Made by a program: the position numbers and the translations under genes
The notes under the pieces: model-generated
What the model was told of the DNA's origin: nothing
The model's database searches: none
Seen by the model: the letters and a program-made list of their open reading frames with translations, nothing else
Source of the DNA: Pontibacillus salicampi
GTDB lineage: Bacteria > Bacillota > Bacilli > Bacillales > BH030062
Assembly (NCBI RefSeq): GCF_042434395.1
Contig: NZ_JBHLTP010000012.1
Coordinates: 1-64,000, forward strand
Direction of reading: 5' to 3'
DNA length: 64,000 bases
Part shown: positions 45,521-54,957 of the stretch, in pieces
Numbering within the stretch: position 1 is the first letter of the stretch
How the letters are laid out: every line of letters begins with the position of its first letter

Positions 45521-46543
45521 ATGCCATTTCCTAAAGGAGTATATAATAAAGAAGAGGTAAAGGAAAAATGGAAGCAATCTGATTTTACAAAGCATGTTGA
45601 GAATCTATGGGAGACTCTTCAATCTCCGGGGGTAGAAAAAGATGGAATCCCACCGCTGGATTCGCCCCATTTTGTCCAAGCAAACGAGGCTGCCTTTGAG
45701 AATGAGGAAGCCATGATAGTGGTTTCTATAAAGGAACACGCCAAAGCCTATAGGGTGGATGATGTTATGCTCCACGAAATTGTTAATGACACGATAGCAG
45801 ATGTACCAATCGCTATCACATTTTGTCCTTTATGTAACAGTGCCATAGTGTATAAAAGAGTGTATAAAGGCAAGACAATTCGATTAGGGGTAAGCGGTAT
45901 GCTTCGTCATAACGATTTAATTATGTGGGACGATGAAACCTATTCCTGGTGGCAGCAATTTACGGGGGAAGCCATCATGGGAGAAGCAACAGGCAGCGCT
46001 TTAGACGTAATCCCCAGCCAGCTTAAGAGCTTTTCCTTTGTCCAGAAACAATTCCCTAACAGTTACGTTCTTCAAAAAACCGAACAGGATCCTATTCCAC
46101 CTTCCCATCAAACAGGAGATTTTAAAAAACGTGGTCCAAAGATGGTAAATACAGAAAAGGTATTTGCTACTATCGTTCATAATCAACCGATAGCAATTTC
46201 TTTTCATAAGGCTAAACAAGAAAAAATAGTAGAGGTTGAAACGGAGAAGGAAGGTCTCGTTATAATGTTTAACGATCAAATGAAGGAAATGGGGATTGAA
46301 CCAGTGGGGATGAGAGGACAAGCCTCTATATTTAAACGACAAGTGGACAAGTTTAATCTCCATTTTATGATTAACGAGGAGGGGGAGATAGTTGACTTGG
46401 AAACGAAAAGCTTTTGGAATAGGGATGGATTCTGTATAAAAGGATATTTACAGGGAAAGAAGCTTGAGGCATTACCCTGTTATCCGCATTTTCAAGAACC
46501 ATGGCTTCAATTCCATCCAGATGGTATCTTATTTAAAGTATAA
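45521..46543 (+). CDS. DUF3179 domain protein
   Basis: A 340-aa protein with the DUF3179 core: AITFCPLCNSAIVYKRV, a Cys-x2-Cys motif after an ADVPI lead, followed by GMLRHNDLIMWDDETYSWWQQFTGEAIMGEATG. The cysteine pair could bind metal. No signal peptide is evident here, although many homologues are exported. The function of the family is not established. It is a monocistronic gene with AAGGAGG upstream. Confidence 0.85.
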   Translation: MPFPKGVYNKEEVKEKWKQSDFTKHVENLWETLQSPGVEKDGIPPLDSPHFVQANEAAFENEEAMIVVSIKEHAKAYRVDDVMLHEIVNDTIADVPIAITFCPLCNSAIVYKRVYKGKTIRLGVSGMLRHNDLIMWDDETYSWWQQFTGEAIMGEATGSALDVIPSQLKSFSFVQKQFPNSYVLQKTEQDPIPPSHQTGDFKKRGPKMVNTEKVFATIVHNQPIAISFHKAKQEKIVEVETEKEGLVIMFNDQMKEMGIEPVGMRGQASIFKRQVDKFNLHFMINEEGEIVDLETKSFWNRDGFCIKGYLQGKKLEALPCYPHFQEPWLQFHPDGILFKV

Positions 46544-46577
46544 CTTGCTAACTAAGTTGAGGGGCCTTGCTTTTCTC

Positions 46578-46868
46578 TTAGCATTTGAAGGAAGTTTGTA
46601 ATTTCATATAATGATAGATGACTCTGGCATGACTGCCTTCTTTACCAGGCTCATTCACCAATCTTTCCAGTCGATGTATAAAGAGGAGATCGCATCTACA
46701 GCTTGGTCCTTCATTCCGATAGCATAGATCATGAGCTCGACATGCAGCATCTACTGCATTGATAGGAGCACCTGGTCCAGTACAGCCAGGACCGCACCAA
46801 CGATATCCTGGAAAAATACATAAGCGGGGGCGAATGGATGGGTTGGTAGGGTGGCTACGCATACACAT
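46578..46868 (-). CDS. Phospholipase A2-like small protein
   Basis: A 96-aa cysteine-rich protein (about 10 Cys). GYRWCGPGCTGPGAPINAVDAACRAHDLCY carries the PLA2 calcium loop (YxCGPG) and the His-Asp catalytic pair (HD in RAHDLCY), most like the short parvoviral-type phospholipase A2 domain. There is no recognisable signal peptide. It may be a spore or envelope-associated enzyme; activity is inferred. The exact start is uncertain: an ATG at 46868 and GTG at 46871 lie near AAGGATG. Confidence 0.7.
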   Translation of the reverse strand: MCMRSHPTNPSIRPRLCIFPGYRWCGPGCTGPGAPINAVDAACRAHDLCYRNEGPSCRCDLLFIHRLERLVNEPGKEGSHARVIYHYMKLQTSFKC

Positions 46869-47005
46869 CACACATCCTTTTTATAAGTTACTATTATAAT
46901 ATGCAGTAGTCATGAGGAGAGTAATATATAGAAGCCTAGCTATTCAACAAAACTAGTGTTGACAGATCAGGTGAGAGGTGGAGTTTCATCCTCCATTACC
47001 ATACA

Positions 47006-47038
47006 AGAAAGGGTGCAGCATTCGGCTGCACCCTTTCT
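47006..47038. terminator. Terminator after pbp gene, usable both ways
   Basis: AGAAAGGGTGCAGC (47006-47019), loop ATTCG, GCTGCACCCTTTCT (47025-47038). It lies 3 bp beyond the PBP stop on the minus strand; on the plus strand it is followed by ATTTTAATT. Confidence 0.75.
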
Positions 47039-47041
47039 ATT

Positions 47042-49204
47042 TTAATTGTTTTTCTGTTCAGACTTGTTATCATTATCTTTTTCATCTTTTTCTTGTTTCG
47101 CACGCTTCTCTTTCAAATCAAAATACGTATCAAGAATATCGCCGCCAATTTCTTTGTTAATTGGGTATTGATTGGAAATTTGCTCACCTGTTGCTCCATA
47201 AGGAACAGCTACAGCAAAGGCGATTTCCGGGTTATTATAAGGAGCGTAGCCGACAAGCGTTAAATTTTCAGTAGGACGTGGCTCATAGCGTACCGTTTCT
47301 CCATTATTTCGGATAGGCTCATAGTAGTTAATTTGTGCTGTTCCAGTTTTTCCGGCAGCTGTGTACGACTTATCTGCAAATTCATCATCTGCTGTGCCAC
47401 CAGTCGTATTAAATACTTGGTAAAAGCCCTGCTGGACTCGATCAATGTATTTTTGACCCATCGTAATTCGATTCAATACATTTGTGCTATAAGATTCCAT
47501 AACAGGACCAAGCTGCTCTTCTTGCTCCTTCTGTACACTTGGTTCGCGCACTTCCTTTACAAGTCTCGGCTGTACCCGGTAGCCGTCATTAGCAATGGTA
47601 GATACATATTGAGCCAGCTGCATGGTCGTATAAGTATCATACTGGCCAATGGCCAAGTCGAGCATGTTACCAGCTTTATAGTTGTCACTCTTTAATCCCG
47701 TGCTTTCTGTTTCACTTGGAATATCAATACCAGTTTTAGTTCCTAAGCCGAATTGAGCATAGTAGTTACGGAACATCTGAAACCTTCCCGGCTCATAGGA
47801 TAGCTTTTCTCCAGGCTGATAGGAAGGGTCGCCAGCTATTCTCATGCCAATATGGAACATGTACACGTTAGATGATTTTTGTAATGCTTCAATATCATTA
47901 ACATAATCTAGATTTCTATAGGAAGCCTTTTGTGGGGTACCTGCCAATTTAATCGGCTGGTCATTGAAGCCAGAACCAATTCCTACAGCACCAAAATCAT
48001 ATCCGGCAAGGAGCGTGGCTCCCTTGACGGCAGAGCCAGGTGCTACTGGTGCTGTAACAGCATGAATGCTACGATCCACAAATTCCTGTTCCTCATTATC
48101 CCATTTTTGAGCAGCAATCCCTAGAACTTCCCCAGTATTCGGATCCATAGCTACAGCCATAGCCTCGTCCATAAATCGGTTTGGATAAGGGTATTTAGCT
48201 CGTGCCTTACCTAAATGATTGCGCAGTGATTTCTCCATTGCTTTCTGAAATTCCGTATCGAAAGATAAAACCAGATTCTTCCCTTGACTACCTTCGTGGA
48301 CAACCGATTCATCAACTATTTCTCCGCTTCTGTCCGTGGTGTATTGAATTTTCTTCTTTTCACCTTTTAGAAGGTTTTCATACTCTTGTTCAATACCACT
48401 TGTACCAACTCGATCATTAGGTTTGTAATTTCTCGTTAGATAAAATTCTATATCTTCCTTCGGGATTCCATCGTTACTGACCTTACCGAGATAATCTTTA
48501 AAAAGGGACCCCTCTGGGTAAGTTCGTTCCCAGTCTGTGGAGGCATTTATACCCTTTAAGTTATGCTGGTGTTCTGCAACACGAGCATATTCCTCCTGTG
48601 TTACATTTTCGTTTTTAATTACATGAGGGGTAAAGGCAGTTGCGCGATCTAGCTTGCGCTTAATGGCCATTATTTCTTTATCCTTATCTCCAAAGGATAA
48701 ATCTTCTTCCGAAATAGTATCCAGCAGTAATTCATACGGGCTTTTTTCGTCTGAATTTTCTTCTGGATTATTGGTTAATTGTTCTTCTGTCAAACGGTCC
48801 TGATATGCATCTGGATGCTTCAAAATCCAATAATCCTTCTTATCCCTTAACGTAATGCTATCCATATCATCTTCACTCATATCAATTAACTTGGCTAATT
48901 TTTCTGCCAACTGTAAGTGAAAGTCCTGAGACGGAGTTTGCATTGGTGTATATGTAATAGAATATAGTGGCTTGGTATCTGCCAGGACATTTCCAAACCG
49001 ATCATACATTTTCCCTCGCGGCACTGGTGCACTTACTGTCTGATTCGTTGTCTTATCAATTTCCTCTTGAGCATCTGCCCCAAACAAAATCTGCACTACA
49101 CCTAGCTGCAGTATGAGTCCAGCAAACAGCAGGAAGATAACAAAAAACAACACATTTAACCGGAAGGGAAGATGTGATTTCTTATGCTTTTTCTTTTTCC
49201 CCAT
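47042..49204 (-). CDS. Class B penicillin-binding protein (PbpA/PbpH type)
   Basis: A 720-aa protein close in size to B. subtilis PbpA and PbpH. It has a Lys-rich cytoplasmic start, one membrane anchor (about 16-38), a dimerisation domain (about 55-330) and a transpeptidase domain with Ser391 in SAVK (SxxK), SSN (in KSSNVYMFHIG) and KTGTAQ. It cross-links peptidoglycan during cell elongation. The C-terminus is long and acidic/Lys-rich (KEKRAKQEKDEKDNDNKSEQ). pbpA versus pbpH cannot be decided from this sequence alone. Confidence 0.9.
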   Translation of the reverse strand: MGKKKKHKKSHLPFRLNVLFFVIFLLFAGLILQLGVVQILFGADAQEEIDKTTNQTVSAPVPRGKMYDRFGNVLADTKPLYSITYTPMQTPSQDFHLQLAEKLAKLIDMSEDDMDSITLRDKKDYWILKHPDAYQDRLTEEQLTNNPEENSDEKSPYELLLDTISEEDLSFGDKDKEIMAIKRKLDRATAFTPHVIKNENVTQEEYARVAEHQHNLKGINASTDWERTYPEGSLFKDYLGKVSNDGIPKEDIEFYLTRNYKPNDRVGTSGIEQEYENLLKGEKKKIQYTTDRSGEIVDESVVHEGSQGKNLVLSFDTEFQKAMEKSLRNHLGKARAKYPYPNRFMDEAMAVAMDPNTGEVLGIAAQKWDNEEQEFVDRSIHAVTAPVAPGSAVKGATLLAGYDFGAVGIGSGFNDQPIKLAGTPQKASYRNLDYVNDIEALQKSSNVYMFHIGMRIAGDPSYQPGEKLSYEPGRFQMFRNYYAQFGLGTKTGIDIPSETESTGLKSDNYKAGNMLDLAIGQYDTYTTMQLAQYVSTIANDGYRVQPRLVKEVREPSVQKEQEEQLGPVMESYSTNVLNRITMGQKYIDRVQQGFYQVFNTTGGTADDEFADKSYTAAGKTGTAQINYYEPIRNNGETVRYEPRPTENLTLVGYAPYNNPEIAFAVAVPYGATGEQISNQYPINKEIGGDILDTYFDLKEKRAKQEKDEKDNDNKSEQKNN

Positions 49205-49545
49205 AATCCTCCCCCTTATATGACGAAATGTTTAAAAAATGATTACAACCCAGATTATACCATCATTCCAAAAAGCTCACTACCATAAATGACTACCTTT
49301 ACTAGATTTTAACTTAGTACACGATAAACATATGTAGTATTGTTATTAGCTTGCTTTGTACCTATTGCTATTTTACGTTTTGCGGCCTAATCTAGTTAAA
49401 TCTTTATGTAAAGGGAGAGAAGGATTGGCTGCATTTACTCTCATTCTTTTCTATCTTTCTAAGCTCATGTCAAAAGGGGTAACGCTTCATCCTATCCCTC
49501 TAAAAGGATCCATCTGTCTTGCTCATGAACAATCTCGATTTAACA
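49205..49545. other. Gene-free interval
   Basis: About 340 bp between the PBP start and the terminator of the small YjcZ-like gene. An open frame on the plus strand (49356-49628) has no convincing ribosome site or homology and overlaps the YjcZ-like gene; I see no other structure. Confidence 0.5.
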
Positions 49546-49579
49546 AAAAGGAGAGCAAGAGGGGAGACCTCTTACTCTG
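49546..49579 (-). terminator. Terminator of the YjcZ-like gene
   Basis: On the minus strand AGAGTAAGAGG pairs with CCTCTTGCTCT (one mismatch) and leads into CCTTTTTG. Confidence 0.65.
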
Positions 49580-49584
49580 GACTT

Positions 49585-49686
49585 TTAATAACCGCCGTAG
49601 CCACCAAGTGCACCAGCACCAACAATAATTAAAAGAATGAACAATACAACGATCAAGGCGAATCCGCCACCATAACCTTTAGACAT
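49585..49686 (-). CDS. YjcZ-family small sporulation peptide
   Basis: A 33-aa peptide too short for ordinary gene calling. It reads MSKGYGGGFALIVVLF and so on to GGYGGY: a Gly/Tyr start, one membrane helix (about 9-24) and a Gly/Tyr end, which is the YjcZ family layout. Start is preceded by AAGGAGGTGAACTGG, a very strong ribosome site. Family members are expressed during sporulation and lie in the spore envelope. Confidence 0.85.
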   Translation of the reverse strand: MSKGYGGGFALIVVLFILLIIVGAGALGGYGGY

Positions 49687-49816
49687 CCAGTTCACCTCCT
49701 TTCCAATTAAAAAGAAAGGGTAAACCTTTCTTATTACCATATGCCAAGGAGTGAAAGCTGTTCTAAAAATGATGGGTGAATCATAGAATTCTTTGTGATG
49801 AGAATCTCTTTCTTTA

Positions 49817-50068
49817 TTACCAGAAGAATGCTGCAGCTAAAGCTACTCCAGTAATGGCACCTAAAGCAAATGGTACTCCAAATCCACCATATGGATATCC
49901 ATAAAACCCATAGTTAAATCCTCTTTGGTTACCAAGAGGACGGACCCACACGTGACTTCTTGAAACTCTTGTCACTTCACCTACATGCGATCTTCCACCA
50001 CGTAACGTTAAACGTACAGGGCGCCCCACATATCTTCGGCAAACGTGATACATATCCGGACCAGACAT
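49817..50068 (-). CDS. Small Gly/Tyr-rich protein, probably spore-related
   Basis: An 83-aa protein not assigned to a named family. The N-terminal half (MSGPDMYHVCRRYVGRPVRLTLRGGRSHVGEVTRVSRSHVWV) is Arg-rich and looks like a small Sm-like or beta-barrel fold; the second half (NYGFYGYPYGGFG then a hydrophobic helix) is Gly/Tyr-rich. Start at 50068 follows AGGAGG; the frame is open upstream but that part is not supported. Its position by a YjcZ-like gene suggests a spore coat or envelope role, which is inference. Confidence 0.6.
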   Translation of the reverse strand: MSGPDMYHVCRRYVGRPVRLTLRGGRSHVGEVTRVSRSHVWVRPLGNQRGFNYGFYGYPYGGFGVPFALGAITGVALAAAFFW

Positions 50069-50214
50069 ATATATCCTCCTTTTTGTCATTATCATGACGG
50101 GATGTACTATTACTATATGCGAATATAAGGGTTTCGAAATAGACAGTAGCATAGAGAAGAGGATAATAGGCAAAAGTTTAACCCGAATTACTCACTCAAT
50201 AAAGGAGAATGAAT

Positions 50215-51054
50215 ATGACGGTGGTTGATACGAAGAGCTGGCTTCGAAATTACTGTAAAACCTATCAAAAAAAAGCCTCACTGGATAATTATAGAATCCA
50301 ATGTGAGACGTTATGCTTTCCTATAGAATCTTATATAAGAGATATGTCAGCTGAAGAATTACACTTTGCATTACTCCAATATGGTTTATTTCACCCGACA
50401 GAAGATACACAGGATATTTGTGATAGTGTCCACGCATTAGACCAGTTTGGGATATGGAATGCTCTAAACATGGAATATAGACACTTACAGAAAGAGTGGA
50501 GGGGTCCTTCTGTGCCTGTATTTATATTTCCAATAACCCTTTCCAATCAACCTTCCTGTCAAAAACCTACAGAGAAGAATGGCGTTTCATTAGAGGAGGG
50601 TATTTTCTTATTCGTTTCACCGTTTATATTAAAGCAAGAAGTGTTTGCGGTATTAGCTCATGAATACAACCATTCCTGCAGACTGTTTCATACGCAGAAC
50701 CATCGGCATGATATGTCTTTGTTAGACGTTATACTGCTAGAAGGCATGGCAGAGTATGCTGTTGGTAAACGATATGGATCTAAATGGAATGCTGGCTGGA
50801 TTCATATGTATAGTGATAACGAGCTCCAAGCTTTGTGGACAGACCATTACATTGACCATCTTGGAATAAAAAGGGAGGAGGAACAGCTGGAATATATGTT
50901 TGGAGGCGGCACACGGAACATACCTGAACATGCAGGTTATGCAATTGGTTTTTCGATTATCACAAGCTTCCTTAATCAGCACTCCTTTAGCTGGACAGAG
51001 TTATTCAGTCTGGACTCAAAGTATATTGTGGAGCATTCTGCTTTTTCCTTGTAA
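50215..51054 (+). CDS. DUF2268 zinc metalloprotease-like protein
   Basis: A 279-aa protein with the HExxH-type zinc motif HEYNH in VFAVLAHEYNHSCRLFH (about residues 147-151), followed by a third ligand candidate in LLEGMAEYAVGKRYG. This is the DUF2268 family of predicted Zn-dependent proteases. It is probably cytoplasmic (no signal peptide). The ATG at 50215 sits 7 nt after AAAGGAG; the ATG at 50209 is too close to it. It is monocistronic. Substrate unknown. Confidence 0.82.
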   Translation: MTVVDTKSWLRNYCKTYQKKASLDNYRIQCETLCFPIESYIRDMSAEELHFALLQYGLFHPTEDTQDICDSVHALDQFGIWNALNMEYRHLQKEWRGPSVPVFIFPITLSNQPSCQKPTEKNGVSLEEGIFLFVSPFILKQEVFAVLAHEYNHSCRLFHTQNHRHDMSLLDVILLEGMAEYAVGKRYGSKWNAGWIHMYSDNELQALWTDHYIDHLGIKREEEQLEYMFGGGTRNIPEHAGYAIGFSIITSFLNQHSFSWTELFSLDSKYIVEHSAFSL

Positions 51055-51198
51055 TGAAAACTTAAGAGCATAGCGACAAGTAGAAACGGAGTGATTTACG
51101 TTACTACTAATCACTTGCTGTGCTTAATAAAGAGGTAGAGATTTTCCTTCCTTAAGGAAATGATTGTGTGCACAAGGCTAAGAGTCCATTTACATAAC

Positions 51199-51236
51199 TA
51201 GGGGCCGAATCACATTTATGTGACACGGCCCTTTGT
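51199..51236. terminator. Bidirectional hairpin between convergent genes
   Basis: AGGGGCCG and CGGCCCTTT arms enclose an inner dyad TCACAT/ATGTGA. Only short T tracts. It separates the metalloprotease and methyltransferase genes. Confidence 0.6.
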
Positions 51237-51252
51237 TCTAGAAATTTAAGGT

Positions 51253-51954
51253 TTAGGTACATATGAATACTCTATACCCAAGGGATGAAGTAGATTGCGT
51301 AAAAGCAACATGCTCATCCATTACATCATACATTTCTTTTGAGATGTCATGAGATGGCAGCATATCGTTTATAGCAGATGGAGTTAAGCCAGCGATGGAA
51401 GGATCCTGAATCACTACATGCTGAAATCCCGCTTGAAGCAGCTGATCTTTCCACTCCCATTCTGACAAAACTGCATCAATACCATAGATATGCTCCATAG
51501 ACTTTTTCTCTCCTTCAGTTAACGGAAGGTTCATAGTCATCTCAACCATATAAAGAGTCCCATTGGGGGCTAATACCCTTTTACATTCTCTAAGGGATTT
51601 TGGAACTTCTGTAAATGTCAAAACGGATTCAGCTATGACGAAATCAACCATCTCATCCTCGATGGGAAGTTGCTCTGCCTTACCTTGAATAATTTCTACC
51701 GGGTAACCAAGCTGCTGAATTCGATGAAGAGCTTTATCACACATAATTTCGTGATTATCTATCCCAATCACGTCACTTCCATAACGTTCATGTATATAAG
51801 ACGCTGTTTGACCTGTGCCACATCCAATATCCAAGACAGAATGATGCTTTTCTAACTGGAAGGAATTTATGATTTTTTTCGTTAAATCAAACCCTCCTGG
51901 GTGAGCGCCTCCAATACCGAATGATGCAAGCACATCCAAATACGTTGGTTTCAT
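51253..51954 (-). CDS. Class I SAM-dependent methyltransferase
   Basis: A 233-aa protein with motif I VLDIGCGTGQTASYI, an acidic loop DVIGIDNHE, and a post-I motif EQLPIEDEMVDFVIAESVLTF, all of the UbiE/COQ5-like class. The substrate is not predictable from these motifs. It is a single-gene unit. Confidence 0.85.
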   Translation of the reverse strand: MKPTYLDVLASFGIGGAHPGGFDLTKKIINSFQLEKHHSVLDIGCGTGQTASYIHERYGSDVIGIDNHEIMCDKALHRIQQLGYPVEIIQGKAEQLPIEDEMVDFVIAESVLTFTEVPKSLRECKRVLAPNGTLYMVEMTMNLPLTEGEKKSMEHIYGIDAVLSEWEWKDQLLQAGFQHVVIQDPSIAGLTPSAINDMLPSHDISKEMYDVMDEHVAFTQSTSSLGYRVFICT

Positions 51955-52120
51955 GCAATTACTCCTTTCTTGTTGCTTCCATTCCTTTTCTAATATATGT
52001 ACGTTCGCACAAGAAAGTACTCGAACGAGTTGATGTCCTTGTCTTTATAAGAGGCTCATATGGTTCGATTTATAAAGGAGCAGCATATATAATTAAAGAA
52101 ACAAAGTGGGAGGTAAAGCT

Positions 52121-52192
52121 ATGTCAGAATTACCACTTAACGTTTCAGTTCAAAACTTCCAGAATAGATCCATTTACTGTCGAAAGAAATGA
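52121..52192 (+). CDS. Possible 23-aa peptide gene
   Basis: A short frame (MSELPLNVSVQNF..., 23 aa, with stop at 52190-52192) has GGGAGGTAAAGCT before its ATG, a good ribosome site. The next frame continues open to 52262, so it could be a frameshifted remnant of a longer small gene. The rest of 51955-52325 holds nothing identifiable. I recognise no family. Confidence 0.25.
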   Translation: MSELPLNVSVQNFQNRSIYCRKK

Positions 52193-52325
52193 ACACTTAA
52201 TATTGGTTTACGAGTGTCTATTTAACATTATATTGGACTCTTTTTTTTATGATTTATTGTAATTTTCTGATTTGTATGTATAATTTCCTGTAACGTGATT
52301 ACGAAAAATCAAAGGAGATGATAAG

Positions 52326-53714
52326 GTGAGGGTTACAGATGAATTAATGGGGGCAGTAATAGAGGAGCTGACCTCCTTTTTACACCCAGATCAGGTTAGC
52401 CAAAATGAAACAGCACTTGATCAGCATAGTCATGATGAGTCCTATCATAGTGTATTTCCTCCTTTTGTTGTAGTGTATCCCAACAAAACAACGGAGGTTC
52501 AAGCGATTGTAAAAGCTGCGTGCCAGCATTCTATCCCCATTATCCCCTATGGTCTTGGTACTAGTTTAGAGGGGCATGTTATCCCTTATGATTCAGGAAT
52601 TACAATTGATTTCTCCCTTATGGACACGATTATTGAAGTTCGGAATGAAGATTTTCTCGTTAAAGTACAACCTGGTGTAACTCGGTCTAGATTAAATAAA
52701 GAGTTGAAGAAGCATGGCCTCTTTTTCTCTGTGGACCCTGGTGCTGATGCCACACTTGGCGGTATGGCTGCAACGAATGCTAGTGGAACCACATCTGTAA
52801 AATATGGGATTATGCGGGATCAGGTAAGGAGCTTAGAAGTAGTAACTCCTTCAGGAGAAATAATACATACGGGGAACCTGGCTCAGAAATCATCATCTGG
52901 ATATAACCTGAATGGCTTATATGTTGGCTCAGAGGGTACGCTTGGCTGTATAACAGAGCTAACCCTTAAGGTTTATGGCATACCAGAGTATTCTATGGCT
53001 GCCAGAGCATCTTTTCCAACCATTACTGATGCTGTTGATGCTGTAGTATCTATTCTTCAGGCTGGTATCCCAATTGCACGAGTAGAGCTTGTAGACGAAG
53101 AATCAATTAGACAAGTGAATTCCTTTCATCATCGAACCTATAGGGAAAAGCCAACTTTATTTCTAGAATTTCATGGTAATGAGCCTGGCTTGCGTCATGA
53201 TATTGATTTTACGAAGGAAATTGTTTCGGACCATTTATGTGAAGAGATGTATTTTGAAGAGGACCATACTGCCATGGTTCAGCTATGGGAAGCTAGACAT
53301 AATCTGGCCTATGCATATGTACACGGAAACCCTGGAAGAAAGCTAATGGTGACCGATGTATGCGTTCCTATATCTTCGCTTGCTGGTGCTATTCAGCACG
53401 CGCGGGAAAGATTGAACTTTCATCAATTAAATGGTGGAATCTTAGGCCATGTAGGAGATGGCAATTACCATGCTTTATTGATGATTGACATGGAGAAGGA
53501 AGGAGAGTTGTCTCGAGCTGAGCTATTCAATGAAGAAATTGTCACATATGCTATTAATTGTGGTGGGACTTGCACTGGAGAGCACGGGGTAGGAAAAGGG
53601 AAAATGAAATACCAGGAATTGGAGCACGGGGAAGCAACTCAAGTAATGAGACAAATAAAAAAAGCTATCGACCCCAAAGGAATTATGAATCCGAATAAAT
53701 TAATTACGATGTGA
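52326..53714 (+). CDS. FAD-linked glycolate/D-lactate dehydrogenase (GlcD-like)
   Basis: A 462-aa flavoprotein. The FAD-binding PCMH domain (about 40-220) has PYGLGTSLEGHVIP, PGADATLGGMAATNASGT and VGSEGTLGCITEL, and the C-terminal domain has HVGDGNYHALL (metal ligand) and GGTCTGEHGVGKGK with PNKLI at the end. It oxidises a 2-hydroxyacid to the 2-keto acid, donating electrons to a quinone or partner subunits. No GlcE/GlcF partners lie beside it, which fits a single-subunit D-lactate or glycolate dehydrogenase. GTG start, with AAAGGAGATGATAAG upstream. Confidence 0.88.
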   Translation: MRVTDELMGAVIEELTSFLHPDQVSQNETALDQHSHDESYHSVFPPFVVVYPNKTTEVQAIVKAACQHSIPIIPYGLGTSLEGHVIPYDSGITIDFSLMDTIIEVRNEDFLVKVQPGVTRSRLNKELKKHGLFFSVDPGADATLGGMAATNASGTTSVKYGIMRDQVRSLEVVTPSGEIIHTGNLAQKSSSGYNLNGLYVGSEGTLGCITELTLKVYGIPEYSMAARASFPTITDAVDAVVSILQAGIPIARVELVDEESIRQVNSFHHRTYREKPTLFLEFHGNEPGLRHDIDFTKEIVSDHLCEEMYFEEDHTAMVQLWEARHNLAYAYVHGNPGRKLMVTDVCVPISSLAGAIQHARERLNFHQLNGGILGHVGDGNYHALLMIDMEKEGELSRAELFNEEIVTYAINCGGTCTGEHGVGKGKMKYQELEHGEATQVMRQIKKAIDPKGIMNPNKLITM

Positions 53715-53781
53715 GCATTCCCTCTAATTACCATCATGTAATAAGCGCCTGTAACTCATACTAAGCTCGGGAGGTCTTAGT

Positions 53782-54687
53782 ATGTTACCGATTATCTTGT
53801 CAATATGTTTCATGATTTATCCAAATATTACAAATGACAATTTATTTATACAGGAAAATGGGGAGACAATTGCCAGTATCAACAGAAACGATTTAATGGA
53901 CCCATTCCTTGGAAAGCCAGTCGTAAAAGGAGATAAAGTAGAGCTATTTATGGAGAAGCTTTCCGAAAAAGTACTACAATCACCCGAAAATGCTAGGATT
54001 AATAAACGAGAAGAAATTGTTCCAGGAAAAGTAGGGTATAAACTGTCTCAAGAAAAGTTTCGAACGAGTTTATACGAATATTTATTCGAGCAGCGTTCCA
54101 AGACTATAGAAGTTCCCAAAATGAAAGTGTATCCAAAGGTTGATAGTGAATTGCTAGCAAGTGTTCGTTCCCATCAGATAGGACATTATGTTACCTATTT
54201 CAACCATCGTAATAAGGAGCGATCGCACAATATTCACCTCGCCTCCAAAGCGATCGACAGCTACGTCTTATTTCCAAAGGAAACCTTCTCATTCAATGAA
54301 GTTGTAGGGAAGAGAACCAAGCAAAAGGGATATATGCCTGCACCTGTCATTGTGAAAGGAGAGGTAACAGAAGGCATCGGAGGAGGAATTTGCCAAGTAT
54401 CATCTACTCTGTTTAATGCTGTAGACAACGCTGGAGTGGATATTGGGCAGCGATACTCACATAGTAAGCGAGTACCATATGTTCCTGAGGGAAGGGATGC
54501 AACGGTTAGCTGGTATGGCCCTGACTTTACCTTCACCAATCCGTATAATCATCCTCTTTTGCTTCGTTCTAAAGTAAAGGGTGGCCAATTAATGATAACG
54601 ATTCATTCTGCCAATGGTATTAACGTTAAATCGAGGGAGATTCCTAAAGCAAAGACTGGATTGCCGAAGGAACTAAACGTTCGTTAA
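53782..54687 (+). CDS. VanW family protein
   Basis: A 301-aa protein with an N-terminal hydrophobic segment (about 1-16, possible signal or anchor) and the VanW domain (about 150-280) with KERSHNIHLASKAIDSYVLFPKETFSFNEVVGKRT, GGICQVSSTLFNAV and TFTNPYNHP. The family is named from glycopeptide operons but is common in Bacillus; it is often exported and cell-wall associated. No specific activity is known. A terminator follows. Confidence 0.85.
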   Translation: MLPIILSICFMIYPNITNDNLFIQENGETIASINRNDLMDPFLGKPVVKGDKVELFMEKLSEKVLQSPENARINKREEIVPGKVGYKLSQEKFRTSLYEYLFEQRSKTIEVPKMKVYPKVDSELLASVRSHQIGHYVTYFNHRNKERSHNIHLASKAIDSYVLFPKETFSFNEVVGKRTKQKGYMPAPVIVKGEVTEGIGGGICQVSSTLFNAVDNAGVDIGQRYSHSKRVPYVPEGRDATVSWYGPDFTFTNPYNHPLLLRSKVKGGQLMITIHSANGINVKSREIPKAKTGLPKELNVR

Positions 54688-54694
54688 AAAGGTG

Positions 54695-54734
54695 AAAAAA
54701 GGAACTATTTTAGAGCAGCTGGTTCCTTTTTTTA
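54695..54734 (+). terminator. Terminator after VanW gene
   Basis: AAAAAAGGAAC (54695-54705) pairs with GTTCCTTTTTT (54722-54732) across a 16-nt loop, with the T tract in the stem end. Confidence 0.8.
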
Positions 54735-54957
54735 TGTGTACCTAAACGGTACATCAAAGGACACCTATGTTTATTATACTTACTGCACTTAGGATAATTT
54801 CCCACACATTCTAGTACAATCGTACAAATCCTTTGCTATCGTTATCGGTAGCGAAAATAACAAACAAATATTACCAATATAGGGATTACGATTTAGTTTA
54901 ATGGGCAATTCCTGTTATGATTAATAAAAAGAAATGTGGAAAGAGAGGAGTATCATC

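Noticed and set aside
49356..49628. 90-aa open frame on the plus strand
   Set aside because: It overlaps the YjcZ-like gene on the other strand, has no ribosome binding site and an improbable composition.
51955..52120. LexA-like box (CGAAC-like sequence near 52020)
   Set aside because: The spacing CGAAC-N4-GTTCG is not present; only half-sites occur.
52121..52262. A frameshifted longer small gene instead of the 23-aa peptide
   Set aside because: Joining the two frames gives no recognisable protein, so I report only a low-confidence short peptide.
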